Positions 18,959-29,509 are shown, counted from the first letter of the stretch. The stretch is DNA of 64,000 nucleotides from Nitrosomonas sp. PY1 (GCF_022836435.1 NZ_BQXC01000001.1:812569-876568), one strand, 5' to 3'. Notes: a model not told the origin generated them from the sequence alone. A program made the numbers and translations.

Positions 18959-20674
18959 ATGACGCTTATGGATCTAAGTAAATCTAATAAAGCAGAAATT
19001 GCTCGAGCCGTACAAGAAAAGCTGCAAGATACCAATATTATATTGGTCGGAATGATGGGGGCAGGTAAAACCACCATCGGTAAGGCTTTATCTGTTTTGC
19101 TTAATAAAGATTTTGTTGATTCCGATCACGAAATTCAAAGCCGTACCGGGGTGAAAATTCCGGTCATATTTGAAATAGAAGGAGAAGTAGGTTTTCGGAA
19201 ACGTGAATCTGAAGCGTTGGTTGATTTAGTAAAAAAGCGCAATATGGTTTTAGCGACCGGTGGAGGCGCAATACTGAGTCAAGAAAACCGGAAAGCCTTA
19301 CGAAAAAATGGTGTGGTTATTTATTTACGCGCATCGGTTAATGATTTATACCGTCGCACCCGATATGATAAGAATCGACCGCTTTTACAAACTAAAAATC
19401 TTTTGGAACGCTTGAATGATTTGCATGCGCAACGTGATGTTTACTATCGGGAAACAGCGCATATCATTATAGATAGTGGTAAGCAAGGAGTGCGTTTTCT
19501 TATACAAAAACTTATCCATAAACTAATATCACTGGATTTTCAAGAAATCAACAGGAATCATTGCCAGAATAATATGCAGACCATTACAGTCGATTTTGCT
19601 ACGGTATCGGAAAAGCGTAGTTATCCCATTTATATTGGATATGGAATTCTCGATCAGGTAGATTTATTGTTGTCGCATATTCCTCAAATGCGGGTGGCAA
19701 TTATTTCCAATGAAACGGTAGCGCCTTTATATTTAGGTGCGTTAACAGCAGCACTGGCAAAAAAGAAAATCACTGTTGTTCCTATCATTTTGCCGGATGG
19801 CGAAGTACATAAAAACTGGCAAACTCTCAATGTAATTTTTGATGCGTTACTTAAAAATCATTGTGAGCGTAATACGACTGTGATAGCACTTGGCGGTGGT
19901 GTTATTGGCGATTTGGCCGGCTTTGCAGCATCAACCTATTTGCGCGGGGTACCTTTTATTCAAATACCCACTTCATTACTGGCACAAGTTGATTCGTCTG
20001 TGGGAGGGAAAACCGGGATTAATCATACGCTGGGTAAAAATATGATTGGTGCTTTTTATCAGCCGCGTATGGTGCTGACTGACAGTGCTACTTTGAATAC
20101 CTTGCCGGATAGGGAGTTATATGCTGGACTTGCGGAAGTCATTAAATACGGTTTGATTCGCGATCCAGAGTTTTTTGATTGGCTAGAGCGTAATATGCGC
20201 CACTTAATCGCGCGAGATCCGGAAATTTTGAATCAAGCGATTCAACGTAGCTGTGAAAATAAAGCGGAGATTGTTGCAGCAGATGAAAAGGAAAAAGGTG
20301 TTCGTGCTCTGCTAAATTTAGGGCATACCTTTGGTCATGCGATCGAAAATGGTATGGGCTACGGTGTTTGGTTTCATGGTGAAGCAGTGGCCGCTGGTAT
20401 TGTGATGGCTGCTGAATTGTCGTTGCGGATGAAGTTGATTAACGATGCAGATGTAGCGCGTATCCGGGAGATTTTTTTGCAGGCGAAATTGCCAGTTATT
20501 GCACCCAAAATGCCACCAGAAAAGTATTTGGAATTAATGGCGTTGGATAAAAAAGTGGAATCTGGGAAAACGCGTTTCATTTTATTGAATCGGATTGGCG
20601 AGGCGGTTATGCGTGCGGATATATCATCTACAGTTCTCAAAGAGATCATATTGACCTGTACGTCCCATGAGTAA
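18959..20674 (+). CDS. aroKB: Bifunctional shikimate kinase / 3-dehydroquinate synthase (AroK-AroB fusion)
   Basis: One uninterrupted 571-residue frame. Residues about 25-195 are shikimate kinase: P-loop [24 protein letters not shown], the ATGGGAIL motif and an RPLL lid. Residues about 206-571 are 3-dehydroquinate synthase: NAD-binding [40 protein letters not shown], and the metal-binding [11 protein letters not shown] and [10 protein letters not shown]. These catalyse steps five and two of chorismate synthesis. In most proteobacteria they are adjacent separate genes; here the kinase has no stop. An ATG at 19574 (MQTITVD) matches the usual AroB start, so separate internal translation is also possible. 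The stop overlaps dgt by eight bases. Confidence 0.9.
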   Translation: MTLMDLSKSNKAEIARAVQEKLQDTNIILVGMMGAGKTTIGKALSVLLNKDFVDSDHEIQSRTGVKIPVIFEIEGEVGFRKRESEALVDLVKKRNMVLATGGGAILSQENRKALRKNGVVIYLRASVNDLYRRTRYDKNRPLLQTKNLLERLNDLHAQRDVYYRETAHIIIDSGKQGVRFLIQKLIHKLISLDFQEINRNHCQNNMQTITVDFATVSEKRSYPIYIGYGILDQVDLLLSHIPQMRVAIISNETVAPLYLGALTAALAKKKITVVPIILPDGEVHKNWQTLNVIFDALLKNHCERNTTVIALGGGVIGDLAGFAASTYLRGVPFIQIPTSLLAQVDSSVGGKTGINHTLGKNMIGAFYQPRMVLTDSATLNTLPDRELYAGLAEVIKYGLIRDPEFFDWLERNMRHLIARDPEILNQAIQRSCENKAEIVAADEKEKGVRALLNLGHTFGHAIENGMGYGVWFHGEAVAAGIVMAAELSLRMKLINDADVARIREIFLQAKLPVIAPKMPPEKYLELMALDKKVESGKTRFILLNRIGEAVMRADISSTVLKEIILTCTSHE

Positions 20675-21785
20675 TCCTGAGTATGCGGTATCTGTGCATA
20701 ACTCAAGAGGACGCATCATTACTGAATCTGTCCCGGAGGGACGTAGTGAGTTTCAGCGAGACCGTGATCGAATCATTCATTCTGCGGCATTCCGTCGGTT
20801 GGAATATAAGACACAAGTTTTTGTTAATCATGAAGGTGATTTATTTCGAACTCGTTTGACGCATAGCCTTGAAGTGGCGCAAATCGGGCGCTCTATTGCG
20901 AGAAATCTCGAATTGAATGAGGATTTGGTCGAGGCTATTACGCTTGCACATGATCTTGGTCATACGCCTTTCGGGCATGCAGGACAAGATGCATTAAACG
21001 ACTGTATGCGCGCCTACGGTGGTTTTGAGCATAACTTACAATCGCTGCGTGTCGTCGATGTGCTCGAAGAGCGTTACGCTGCCTTTGATGGCTTAAATCT
21101 TTGCTATGAAACTCGGGAAGGTATCTTGAAACGTGCTTCCAAGAGTAATGCGCAGAAATTAGGCATGCTCGGCGAGCGTTTGTTAAAAGGCGAGCGACCA
21201 TCTATGGAAGCGCAATTAGCTAATTTTTCAGATGAGATCGCCTATAATAATCATGATGTTGATGATGGATTGCGCTCTGGATTGATTACTTTGGAGCAAC
21301 TGAAAGAAGTCGCGATTTTTTCTCGCCATCTCAATCAAGTCAAGGATCGTTATCCCAATCTGGCAGAACGTCGTATGATCTACGAAACCGTTCGCAGCAT
21401 GGTTAACACTTTAGTCAATGATCTTATTCAGCAAAGTCGGTATAACATTCAATCTGCAGGAATCGCTACACTTGAGGATGTGCGCACCGCACCTCTTTTA
21501 ATTGGTTTTAGCCCGACTGTGGATAAAGAACAAAAAGAATTAAAGAAATTTTTATTCAATCAACTATATCGACACTTTCTAGTCGTGCGTATGAATAAGC
21601 GCGCACAGCATACGATTGAACAGCTATTTACCGCGTTTAGTCATGAAATCAGAATGCTTCCTACTAAATATCAGAAAAAATTCGAGCGGGAAGGGCATCA
21701 GGCAATTGCCGATTATATTGCCGGAATGACTGACCGATACGCGATTAAGGAATATCAGCGATTGTTTAATATCGCTGAAACTTAA
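20667..21785 (+). CDS. dgt: dGTPase-like deoxyguanosinetriphosphate triphosphohydrolase
   Basis: 372 residues, an HD-domain protein: [13 protein letters not shown], then [17 protein letters not shown] and the [13 protein letters not shown] segment supply the metal-binding His/Asp set. The length and the N-terminal [24 protein letters not shown] match the Dgt type 2 subfamily. It would hydrolyse dGTP (or other dNTPs) to the nucleoside and triphosphate. It overlaps aroKB by eight bases, a gene order (aroK-aroB-dgt) common in Betaproteobacteria. Confidence 0.92.
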   Translation: MSNPEYAVSVHNSRGRIITESVPEGRSEFQRDRDRIIHSAAFRRLEYKTQVFVNHEGDLFRTRLTHSLEVAQIGRSIARNLELNEDLVEAITLAHDLGHTPFGHAGQDALNDCMRAYGGFEHNLQSLRVVDVLEERYAAFDGLNLCYETREGILKRASKSNAQKLGMLGERLLKGERPSMEAQLANFSDEIAYNNHDVDDGLRSGLITLEQLKEVAIFSRHLNQVKDRYPNLAERRMIYETVRSMVNTLVNDLIQQSRYNIQSAGIATLEDVRTAPLLIGFSPTVDKEQKELKKFLFNQLYRHFLVVRMNKRAQHTIEQLFTAFSHEIRMLPTKYQKKFEREGHQAIADYIAGMTDRYAIKEYQRLFNIAET

Positions 21786-22069
21786 CGGGAATCACTACAT
21801 TAAAGCTTTAAAGATGGTTGAATAATCGTGAGGGCGATTTCGATCTGTAAATCCAATTATATTTATATAAGTATCTAAATGATAATATATTTATATTTTT
21901 GTTGTTTTGTGAAATCGGCTTTGAATATGCTTTTCTGCTTTCTGTAACAACAATGGTAAAACACGAAATCGGGGTTCGCTGGTAAAATACAAAATTTAAC
22001 AGCGTGTTATCTTTTTAGATAGTGCACGCTTACAGATGATTTTTTATGGATTCTTAATGACAAATGCTG

Positions 22070-23131
22070 ATGAATGACACATTTCTGCGCGCATTATTAA
22101 AAAAGCCGGTTGAATATACGCCTATCTGGATGATGCGGCAGGCTGGTCGATATTTGCCGGAATATAATGAAACGCGAGCACGTGCTGGTGATTTTCTTAC
22201 TTTATGCAAAACTCCTGCATTTGCTACGGAAGTAACTTTGCAGCCATTAGAGCGATTTCCACTGGATGCTGCGATACTATTTTCGGATATCTTGACGATT
22301 CCCGATGCCATGGGGCTAGGATTATATTTTGCGCAAGGTGAAGGTCCGATGTTTGAGCGACCTTTACGTAGTGAGCAAGAAATTAGGGCATTAAGTCCTC
22401 CGGACATAAATAAGCAGTTGCGCTATGTCATGGATGCCGTATCGGAAATACGCCGAGCATTGAATAATAGAGTGCCTCTGATTGGTTTTTCTGGAAGCCC
22501 GTTTACATTGGCATGCTATATGGTGGAAGGGCGTGGTGGTACTGAATTCCGAGAGATAAAAACCATGTTATATGAGCGCCCGGAATTGCTGCATCATATC
22601 TTGGAAGTAAATGCTAAAACCGTAACAGCGTACCTTAATGCGCAAATTGATTCCGGTGCACAAGCTGTAATGATTTTTGATACTTGGGGGGGAGCACTCG
22701 CACATTCGGCCTACCAAGAGTTTTCATTACGCTATATGCAACACATCATTGCAGGACTGAAGCGTGAGAAGGATGGTGTGCGAATTCCTAGTATTGTGTT
22801 CACAAAAGGTGGTGGACTTTGGTTAGAAGCGATTGCTGCTATCGGGTGCGATGCGGTCGGTTTGGATTGGTCAATCGACATTGGCTCGGCGCGTAAGCGC
22901 GTGGGGAATAAAGTAGCGTTGCAGGGAAACCTGGATCCATCAGTGCTTTTCTCTTCACCAGAAGTTATCAAACGGGAAGTGGAGAAGATTCTCTCAAGCT
23001 ATGGAAACGGAAGCGGCCATGTATTCAATTTGGGACACGGAATCTCTCAATTTACTCCACCGGAGCATGCTGCAGAACTGGTGAATGCAGTCCATTCGTT
23101 CAGTCGTAAATTTCATATGACAGAAGAATAG
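22070..23131 (+). CDS. hemE: Uroporphyrinogen decarboxylase
   Basis: 353 residues. Starts with the conserved N-terminal segment [15 protein letters not shown] and has [23 protein letters not shown], and the C-terminal FNLGHGI motif, all invariant in HemE. It decarboxylates uroporphyrinogen III to coproporphyrinogen III in heme synthesis. The ATG at 22070 is preferred over an ATG two codons earlier because MNDTFLRAL is the usual start of the family. Nothing is resolved in the 284 bases upstream apart from AT-rich promoter-like sequence. Confidence 0.95.
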   Translation: MNDTFLRALLKKPVEYTPIWMMRQAGRYLPEYNETRARAGDFLTLCKTPAFATEVTLQPLERFPLDAAILFSDILTIPDAMGLGLYFAQGEGPMFERPLRSEQEIRALSPPDINKQLRYVMDAVSEIRRALNNRVPLIGFSGSPFTLACYMVEGRGGTEFREIKTMLYERPELLHHILEVNAKTVTAYLNAQIDSGAQAVMIFDTWGGALAHSAYQEFSLRYMQHIIAGLKREKDGVRIPSIVFTKGGGLWLEAIAAIGCDAVGLDWSIDIGSARKRVGNKVALQGNLDPSVLFSSPEVIKREVEKILSSYGNGSGHVFNLGHGISQFTPPEHAAELVNAVHSFSRKFHMTEE

Positions 23132-23149
23132 CGTGATAGACTTTTATTT

Positions 23150-23842
23150 ATGCATATTTTGATTATCGAAGATGATTTAGCTATTGCAGCCAATTTGTAT
23201 GATTTTCTTGAGTCGCGTGGCCATAGCGTTGATGCGGCTGTAAATGGGACGGCGGGGCTTCATCTGGCAGTAACGCAACGGTTTGATGCAATACTGCTGG
23301 ATTTAGGATTGCCAGGAATGAACGGAATCACTTTATGCCGGAAGTTACGTCAAGAATCACAAATTGATACGCCAATTTTGATGTTAACAGCGCGCGATAC
23401 CTTGGAAGATAAGCTTATTGGCTTCGAACAAGGAGCTGACGATTATATGATCAAACCATTTGCCTTGAAGGAAGTGGAAGCGCGATTATTGGCAATGCAC
23501 AAGCGACATGCCGGTAAGGTGGCTAACCGGATTCTGGAAGTCGGAGAGTTGTTTTTTGACCCCAAAACTGTGTCTATTCGCTTTGAAAACAAAAACGTTA
23601 AACTTCCACCGAAATGTATTCGTTTACTGGCACTAATGATGAGTGAGCCGGGTAGAGTATTTAGCCGCGAAGAACTTGAACAAGAAGCGTGGGAAGAATC
23701 GCAAGAGACGAGCGATACTTTACGTAGTCACATGCATATTTTAAGGCGCGCCCTGACCAAAGCAGGCGGTTATGACCCGATTGAAACAGTGCATGGTTTG
23801 GGTTACTGCTTGACACTACGTGAACAACAGTTACGGGATTAA
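23150..23842 (+). CDS. OmpR/PhoP-family response regulator
   Basis: 230 residues: receiver domain (IEDDLAIA acidic pocket, phosphoacceptor Asp in ILLDLGLPG near residue 51, TA switch, Lys in MIKPFA) and a C-terminal winged helix (SREELEQEAWEES..., LRSHMHILRRAL). It sits 18 bases after hemE and overlaps the sensor kinase gene by 23 bases, so the two form a pair of the QseB/PmrA type. Signal and targets are not evident. Confidence 0.92.
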   Translation: MHILIIEDDLAIAANLYDFLESRGHSVDAAVNGTAGLHLAVTQRFDAILLDLGLPGMNGITLCRKLRQESQIDTPILMLTARDTLEDKLIGFEQGADDYMIKPFALKEVEARLLAMHKRHAGKVANRILEVGELFFDPKTVSIRFENKNVKLPPKCIRLLALMMSEPGRVFSREELEQEAWEESQETSDTLRSHMHILRRALTKAGGYDPIETVHGLGYCLTLREQQLRD

Positions 23843-25097
23843 ACAAAGCCTACGTTACCGCGTTGCGGTAGCGCTAGCTACATTTAGCATCTTTATTGTT
23901 GGGACGCTTTGTATCATTCTTTATTTTTTATCCGACAATATCGAAGAAGCACATATTGAGCAGGTGATTGCAATGGAAATGGATCATCTAATACGCAGTT
24001 ATCAGAAACACTCCGATTTTAATTCGCAAGTAGGTTTGCATGTTAGAAGTTTTGTCATTAGCAACATGGATGACGAATTGCAGATCCCTGCTTATTTACG
24101 AGGTTTAAATCCCGGCTTTCATCGTATTCTTCATGGCACAAAAGATTTCCATGTTTCTGTGCGCATTATTGGTGAAACAAAATTTCTGGTGGCTTATCGC
24201 ATTGAGCTACATACGCAACGTTTAAAAAAATTAAGATTATCGATTTTACTTTCTTGGTTTATCGTTATAGCTATCGCATTTATTGTTGGCTATCTGTTGG
24301 CTAAAGTATTGGTCCGGCAAGTTACTGATTTGGCGGAAAGAGTAAATTCGTTAGCACCAGGGGTTGTGGGAGCCGATTTATTGACACAACCAGACATGGA
24401 TGAAGAAGTAGCGCAGCTAGCGCGTGCGTTGGACGATTATCAAGCACGCATTAAGCGCATGCTTCAACGTGAGCACGAATTTACTGCCAATATTAGCCAT
24501 GAATTGAGAACACCTATTACTACTATTTTAACCAGCTGCGAATTATTGTTGGTTGATGATAGTTTATCGGAGCGATTGCACTACCGGATAAAAATGATTG
24601 AATCAGCGGCTACCCGAATGGGTGAACAGTTGCAAGCATTGCTATTTCTTGCACGTGAGCAATCGCTAGGAGAAGTCGAAACAGTTGCGCTTGCTGAATG
24701 CGTATACGATGCAGTTGATCCCATTTGTATGGAGATATCACGGAAAAATCTGGATTTTGAAGTCAATATTTCTCCTTCTATAACGATTACTGTAAATCGT
24801 CAAGCATTGTATACGGTATTAATGAATCTACTGCGTAATGCGGTTCAATATACAGATAAGGGTTTTATTCGAGTTGATTTCAATGATCAACGACTCTCTT
24901 TATCGGATTCTGGCATTGGTATTGACCCCGCCTATATGCCGATGTTGTATGAGCGGTTTTTTCGTGGCTCATCCGATGGGGAAGGATTGGGAATTGGGCT
25001 GGCAATCGTTAAGCGTATTTGCGATTACTATCACTGGCGCATTGAGATCGATAGCATGCCCGGAAAAGGTACAACATTTCATATTCATTTTACTTGA
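23820..25097 (+). CDS. Sensor histidine kinase, partner of the preceding regulator
   Basis: 425 residues: two membrane helices (VAVALATFSIFIVGTLCIILYFL near 15-38 and LSILLSWFIVIAIAFIVGYLLA near 140-162) enclosing a periplasmic domain of about 100 residues, HAMP, an HisKA box with HELRTP near 225 and an ATPase domain with N (LMNLLRNAVQYTD), G1 (DSGIGI) and G2 (GEGLGIGLAI) boxes. The start is a GTG inside the end of the regulator gene. Confidence 0.92.
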   Translation: MNNSYGIKQSLRYRVAVALATFSIFIVGTLCIILYFLSDNIEEAHIEQVIAMEMDHLIRSYQKHSDFNSQVGLHVRSFVISNMDDELQIPAYLRGLNPGFHRILHGTKDFHVSVRIIGETKFLVAYRIELHTQRLKKLRLSILLSWFIVIAIAFIVGYLLAKVLVRQVTDLAERVNSLAPGVVGADLLTQPDMDEEVAQLARALDDYQARIKRMLQREHEFTANISHELRTPITTILTSCELLLVDDSLSERLHYRIKMIESAATRMGEQLQALLFLAREQSLGEVETVALAECVYDAVDPICMEISRKNLDFEVNISPSITITVNRQALYTVLMNLLRNAVQYTDKGFIRVDFNDQRLSLSDSGIGIDPAYMPMLYERFFRGSSDGEGLGIGLAIVKRICDYYHWRIEIDSMPGKGTTFHIHFT

Positions 25098-25164
25098 TAG
25101 AGCCTCGCCAGTAGGTAATCTGCCTTCACGCTTTCTTCACATTTCTTGTGTTAACGTTTTTACC

Positions 25165-25188
25165 CTTAAGGTTCCAACCTTAAGTTTT
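25165..25188 (+). terminator. Short perfect hairpin after the two-component pair
   Basis: CTTAAGGTT-CC-AACCTTAAG followed by TTTT, 67 bases after the kinase stop. The arms also contain two CTTAAG half-sites eight bases apart, similar to the half-site of PmrA-type regulators but with different spacing, so a binding site of the regulator is an alternative reading. Confidence 0.5.
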
Positions 25189-25351
25189 CGCAATCAATAA
25201 GCAAGAGTAAGTTTGGAGTTTTTACTTTTAGTAACGGATACAAGCGTCTTATCTCTGTATTTGCGTTACTTTAAAGGATGTTTTGAGAATAGGGTGAAGT
25301 ATCTTTACAAAGAATTGATTTAAATATAATCAAAATAAATAGGAGTTTTGC

Positions 25352-26308
25352 ATGGCAACTTTGCAACCGGTTGTATTATTTTTTGTATTTGGGGTTCTGG
25401 CAGGTGTCATCAAGTCTGACCTTAAAATACCAGAGGCTTTGTATAAAAGCTTGAGTTTGTTTCTATTAATTGCCATTGGCTTCAAAGGGGGAGTGTCAAT
25501 GGCGAAGTACGATATTATGGAAGTGCTGCCTATCGCCCTCTCTATGGTTGTTTTGGCAGCTTTGATTCCATTGACTGCCTATCCGATTCTGAGGTTTGTC
25601 GGTAAATTTACTCAAGCTGATGCGGGGGCGATTTCAGCGCACTATGGGTCGGTTAGTGCGGTAACTTTTGCTGTGGGGGTGGCATTTTTGCAAGCAAAAG
25701 GTGAGACATCAGAAGGCTACATGGTATTGATTATGGCATTAATGGAAATTCCTGCTTTGGTAACTGGTACGATTCTGGCACGTGCAGGTGCTGGAGGTGA
25801 AAAAACTCAATGGGGTAAATTGATGCACGAAATCCTAACAGGTACCAGTCTCTATCTGTTGATTGTCGGTGTAATCATTGGTTATTACGCAGGTATGGTT
25901 AATTTAGTATCGCCTCTTGACAAAATGTTTATGGATTTGTTTATGGGGGTGCTGGCGTTCTTCTTGTTAGAAATGGGGCTATTGGCAGCATCACGCTTGA
26001 AGGCAGTTATGGCGAAAGGAGTATTTATCATTGCATTCGGTATTTTGTTTCCAATAACAGCCGGAATGTTTGGTGCTTATTTAGGATGGATATTCGGATT
26101 GTCGCCTGGCGGTACTATGCTACTGGCTGTGTTGTATGCAAGCTGTTCTTACATTGCTGCTCCGGCTGCTATGCGGATTGCTGTACCAGATGCAGATCCG
26201 GCTGTTTCAATTGGCGCTTCATTGGGTGTGACTTTTCCATTTAATATTTTTATTGGTGTGCCTATTTATTGGCAAATGGCAGAATGGTTTCATAGTATTC
26301 AATACTAA
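25352..26308 (+). CDS. sbtA: SbtA-type sodium-dependent bicarbonate transporter
   Basis: 318 residues, all membrane: about ten helices in two inverted halves (VLAGVIKSDLKIPEALYKSLSLFLLIAIGFKGG at the start; SCSYIAAPAAMRIAVPDADP and SLGVTFPFNIFIGVPIYW at the end). These segments match the SbtA family (DUF897), a high-affinity sodium/bicarbonate symporter of carbon-concentrating mechanisms. An AGGAG lies seven bases before the ATG. A P-II-like gene follows 368 bases downstream, as the SbtB partner does in cyanobacteria. It fits a carbon-fixing autotroph. Confidence 0.9.
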   Translation: MATLQPVVLFFVFGVLAGVIKSDLKIPEALYKSLSLFLLIAIGFKGGVSMAKYDIMEVLPIALSMVVLAALIPLTAYPILRFVGKFTQADAGAISAHYGSVSAVTFAVGVAFLQAKGETSEGYMVLIMALMEIPALVTGTILARAGAGGEKTQWGKLMHEILTGTSLYLLIVGVIIGYYAGMVNLVSPLDKMFMDLFMGVLAFFLLEMGLLAASRLKAVMAKGVFIIAFGILFPITAGMFGAYLGWIFGLSPGGTMLLAVLYASCSYIAAPAAMRIAVPDADPAVSIGASLGVTFPFNIFIGVPIYWQMAEWFHSIQY

Positions 26309-26676
26309 TAAATATAATGATATAAAGCTAAAAAAAATATCAAATTTGTTGGTTTTAGATAATAAAATTGACAATATAAGCACACGGTAATTTACAATGC
26401 GATATAGGATTTTGCTTTTGTTTCTATTGCCGTAGATCTTATAGGAGTTATGGGGCTTACCAAGGTAATAAAGTAGATCATCGGAGATGCTGATGAAGGT
26501 GATTGATCTTTTTTTAGAAGAAGATGCTTTATATCTTCCTTGGTTAGGAGCCAAATTCAGATGATTTTTTATGGACTTATATATTGTCAGTAAAAGATTG
26601 ATTGCTAGATTTTTATTAAGAATTATCAACAAATTCAACAACGAACCATTTAAAATATAATTTGAAAGGAAAATAT
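26309..26676 (+). promoter_or_regulatory. Gene-free spacer between sbtA and the P-II-like gene
   Basis: 368 AT-rich bases. I see an imperfect hairpin at about 26475-26509 (AGATCATC / GATTGATCT, one bulge) followed directly by a run of T to 26515, which may attenuate sbtA transcription before the P-II-like gene. No convincing gene is present; a long antisense frame here is only AT-rich noise. Confidence 0.35.
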
Positions 26677-26994
26677 ATGGATAAGACAATTGCCATGAAA
26701 CGGCTCGAAATCGTGATCGGTATCGAACAATTAGAGGAATTGATGGAATTGCTGGGAAAAAGTGATGTGCGTGGATATACGGTAATTAAAAATGCAGGAG
26801 GCTATGGCTCTCGCGGTGCCCGTGATCCTAATGACGTTTTGATGGAGCAGGAAAACGTTGTTGTGGTACTTGCATGCAAGGAAGATCAGGCACAATCAGT
26901 AGTCGGAAATTTAAGGCCAGTTATGAAACGATTAGGGGGAATGTGTTTGGTCTCAGACTGCTTATGGGTTGAAGGACCGGCTGTTTCTTATTAA
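26677..26994 (+). CDS. P-II-like regulator of the bicarbonate transporter (SbtB-like)
   Basis: 105 residues with a P-II/CutA-type ferredoxin-like pattern: KRLEIVIGIEQLEELMELLGKS, a T-loop-like GYTVIKNAGGYGSRGARDP, VVVLACKEDQ and VMKRLGGMCLVSDCLWVEG. SbtB proteins bind adenylyl nucleotides and regulate SbtA. It lacks the C-terminal Cys-Gly-Pro-Glu-Gly-Cys redox loop of some cyanobacterial SbtB proteins. The ATG at 26677 is preceded by GAAAGGA; an in-frame TTG at 26662 lies inside that signal. Confidence 0.8.
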   Translation: MDKTIAMKRLEIVIGIEQLEELMELLGKSDVRGYTVIKNAGGYGSRGARDPNDVLMEQENVVVVLACKEDQAQSVVGNLRPVMKRLGGMCLVSDCLWVEGPAVSY

Positions 26995-27031
26995 GCTATT
27001 AAGTAGTAAAAAGAACACTGTACTAGAATAA

Positions 27032-27086
27032 AACTATATACGCGCACCCAAGTACTATAAGGTATTATAAAAGCGCGTATATAGTT
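27032..27086. terminator. Long inverted repeat between convergent genes
   Basis: Perfect 14-base arms, AACTATATACGCGC (27032-27045) and GCGCGTATATAGTT (27073-27086), with a 27-base loop. It lies between the ends of the + strand P-II-like gene and the - strand lon gene. No T-run follows on either side, so it would be a hairpin boundary acting in both directions. Confidence 0.5.
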
Positions 27087-27094
27087 GACACAGA

Positions 27095-29509
27095 TTAATG
27101 TTTGATGATCATCGGTTCTATAAGCGTTTCTTCAGTCGACGATAGTGCTGATTGTGTAATAGAAATCGTCGAAGCGGTTTCTGGCTTATGCTCCAAAGCA
27201 AGATCTAACACTTGATCTATCCATTTTACCGAATGAATATCCAATTGTTCTTTAATGTTTGCAGGGATTTCTACCAAATCTTTGATATTTTTCTCTGGAA
27301 TAATTACTGTTTTGATCCCGCCTCGGTGTGCAGCAAGTAGCTTTTCTTTTAAGCCGCCAATGGGCAATACTTCTCCACGCAAAGTGATTTCACCTGTCAT
27401 AGCAACGTCTGCTCTTACTGCAATATTTGTCAGAGTAGATACAATGGCAACACAAATACCGATTCCTGCGCTTGGGCCATCTTTAGGGGTCGCGCCTTCT
27501 GGAAGATGAATATGAATGTCATTTTTCTGATAGAAATCTTCTGCTATGCCTAACATGTGAGAGCGATTCCTAACTACTGAAAGAGCTGCTTGGATAGATT
27601 CTTGCATTACCTCACCCAACTTTCCGGTAGTGATTGTTTTTCCTTTGCCTGGCATTGCAACAGTTTCAATTGTTAGCAATTCTCCACCAACCTCGGTCCA
27701 TGCTAACCCAGTTACTTGCCCTACGTGGTTTTTTTCTTCAGCGATGCCGTAGCTATAACGTCTAACACCTAAGAATTTATCAAGATTACGCGACGTAACC
27801 ACGACTTTAATTCTGTTTTTCTTGGTTAATATAGTTTTTACAGCTTTACGGCAGATTTTTGAAATTTCTCGTTCCATTGAGCGAACGCCAGCTTCTCTTG
27901 TGTAATATCGAGCAATATCGCGTAGCGCATTATCTGAAACTGATAATTCAGTATCTTTCAGACCATGATTTTGCATTTGCTTAGTTAGCAAATATCGTTT
28001 CGAAATATTAAGTTTTTCTTCCTCAGTATATCCAGATAGCTGAATAACCTCCATGCGATCCAACAGTGCAGAGGGTATATTTAAAGAATTTGCTGTGGCG
28101 ACGAACATGACGTCAGATAAATCATACTCCACTTCTATATAGTGATCGACAAAGGTGCTATTTTGCTCAGGATCAAGCACTTCTAACAAAGCAGAAGCAG
28201 GGTCGCCACGAAAGTCCATGCCCATTTTATCGACTTCATCCAATAGAAATAGTGGATTCTTTATTCCTACTTTACTCATGTTATGCAAAATCTTACCTGG
28301 CATAGAACCGATGTAAGTTTTGCGATGACCACGTATTTCAGCTTCATCACGTAAGCCGCCTAATGACATTCGTACAAATTTTCTGTTGGTGGCGCGAGCA
28401 ATGGATTGACCGAGTGATGTTTTTCCGACACCTGGGGGACCTACTAAACATAGAATAGGAGCCTTAAGTTTATTAACGCGCTGTTGTACCGCTAGATATT
28501 CAACAATCCGCTCTTTAATTTTTTCTAATCCATAGTGATCTTTATCAAGCTCAGCCTCAGCTGTTTTTAAATTTGTATTGATTTTATTTTTCTTTTTCCA
28601 AGGTAATGCCAATAATGTGTCGATGTAATTACGCACCACCGTTGCTTCAGCAGACATCGGTGACATCAGCCGAAGTTTTTTTAACTCGGATTCTGCTTTT
28701 GTGTGCGCTTCTTTGGGCATCTGTGCGAGCTTAATTTTTCTCTCGATTTCTTCTAAGTCGGCACCATCTTCGCTTTCACCTAATTCTTTCTGAATGGCTT
28801 TAACTTGTTCATTGAGATAGTAGTCGCGTTGGCTTTTTTCCATTTGGCGCTTCACTCGGCCACGGATGCGTTTTTCAACTTGCAGGATGTCTAGTTCTGT
28901 TTCCAACAATCCGAGCATATGTTCAAGGCGCTTGGAAACATCGAACAATTCTAAAATTTCTTGTTTTTGCTCTAGCTTGAGTGGCAAATAAGCAGCGATA
29001 GTATCTGCTAATCGTCCCGCATCTTCAATTTCATTGAGCGAAGCAATAATTTCGTGAGGAATTTTTTTGTTGAGTTTCACATATTGATCGAACTGGGTAA
29101 CAATGGCACGCCGCATTCCCTCCGCTTCTGCGTTATTACTATCTTCAGACGTTATCTTCGTAATGCTGGCGGAAAAATGATCACCGGTATCAATATGTTC
29201 TAATACCTTAGCGCGATAATTGCCTTCTACTAATACTTTAACTGTTCCGTCTGGGAGTTTTAGCATTTGTAATAAGCTCGCTACACTGCATACGTGGTAG
29301 AGATCTTCAGGCTCAGGATCGTCAGTAGAAGCTACTCTCTGTGCTACTAATAAAATATTTTTATTAGATTCCATCGCATATTCAAGCGCCTTGATGGATT
29401 TTTGCCTGCCTACAAACAAGGGGATTACCATATGCGGAAAAACTACTACGTCGCGTAATGGTAGCATTGGTAGAACTAATTGTTCGGAGTCATCGTTTGA
29501 AGGAATCAT
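27095..29509 (-). CDS. lon: ATP-dependent protease Lon
   Basis: 804 residues, normal length. N-terminal substrate domain (LPMLPLRDVVVFPHMVIPLFVGR), coiled middle, AAA+ module with Walker A GPPGVGKT and Walker B FLLDEVDK, and a protease domain with the catalytic Ser in PKDGPSAG and the downstream Lys in GGLKEKLLAA. Degrades misfolded and regulatory proteins. It follows clpX after 175 bases, which include room for its own promoter. Confidence 0.97.
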   Translation of the reverse strand: MIPSNDDSEQLVLPMLPLRDVVVFPHMVIPLFVGRQKSIKALEYAMESNKNILLVAQRVASTDDPEPEDLYHVCSVASLLQMLKLPDGTVKVLVEGNYRAKVLEHIDTGDHFSASITKITSEDSNNAEAEGMRRAIVTQFDQYVKLNKKIPHEIIASLNEIEDAGRLADTIAAYLPLKLEQKQEILELFDVSKRLEHMLGLLETELDILQVEKRIRGRVKRQMEKSQRDYYLNEQVKAIQKELGESEDGADLEEIERKIKLAQMPKEAHTKAESELKKLRLMSPMSAEATVVRNYIDTLLALPWKKKNKINTNLKTAEAELDKDHYGLEKIKERIVEYLAVQQRVNKLKAPILCLVGPPGVGKTSLGQSIARATNRKFVRMSLGGLRDEAEIRGHRKTYIGSMPGKILHNMSKVGIKNPLFLLDEVDKMGMDFRGDPASALLEVLDPEQNSTFVDHYIEVEYDLSDVMFVATANSLNIPSALLDRMEVIQLSGYTEEEKLNISKRYLLTKQMQNHGLKDTELSVSDNALRDIARYYTREAGVRSMEREISKICRKAVKTILTKKNRIKVVVTSRNLDKFLGVRRYSYGIAEEKNHVGQVTGLAWTEVGGELLTIETVAMPGKGKTITTGKLGEVMQESIQAALSVVRNRSHMLGIAEDFYQKNDIHIHLPEGATPKDGPSAGIGICVAIVSTLTNIAVRADVAMTGEITLRGEVLPIGGLKEKLLAAHRGGIKTVIIPEKNIKDLVEIPANIKEQLDIHSVKWIDQVLDLALEHKPETASTISITQSALSSTEETLIEPMIIKH

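Noticed and set aside
26219..26689. 156-residue antisense frame over the spacer after sbtA
   Set aside because: Composition is dominated by Ile, Leu, Asn and Lys from AT-rich DNA; no motif and it overlaps sbtA and the P-II-like gene start.
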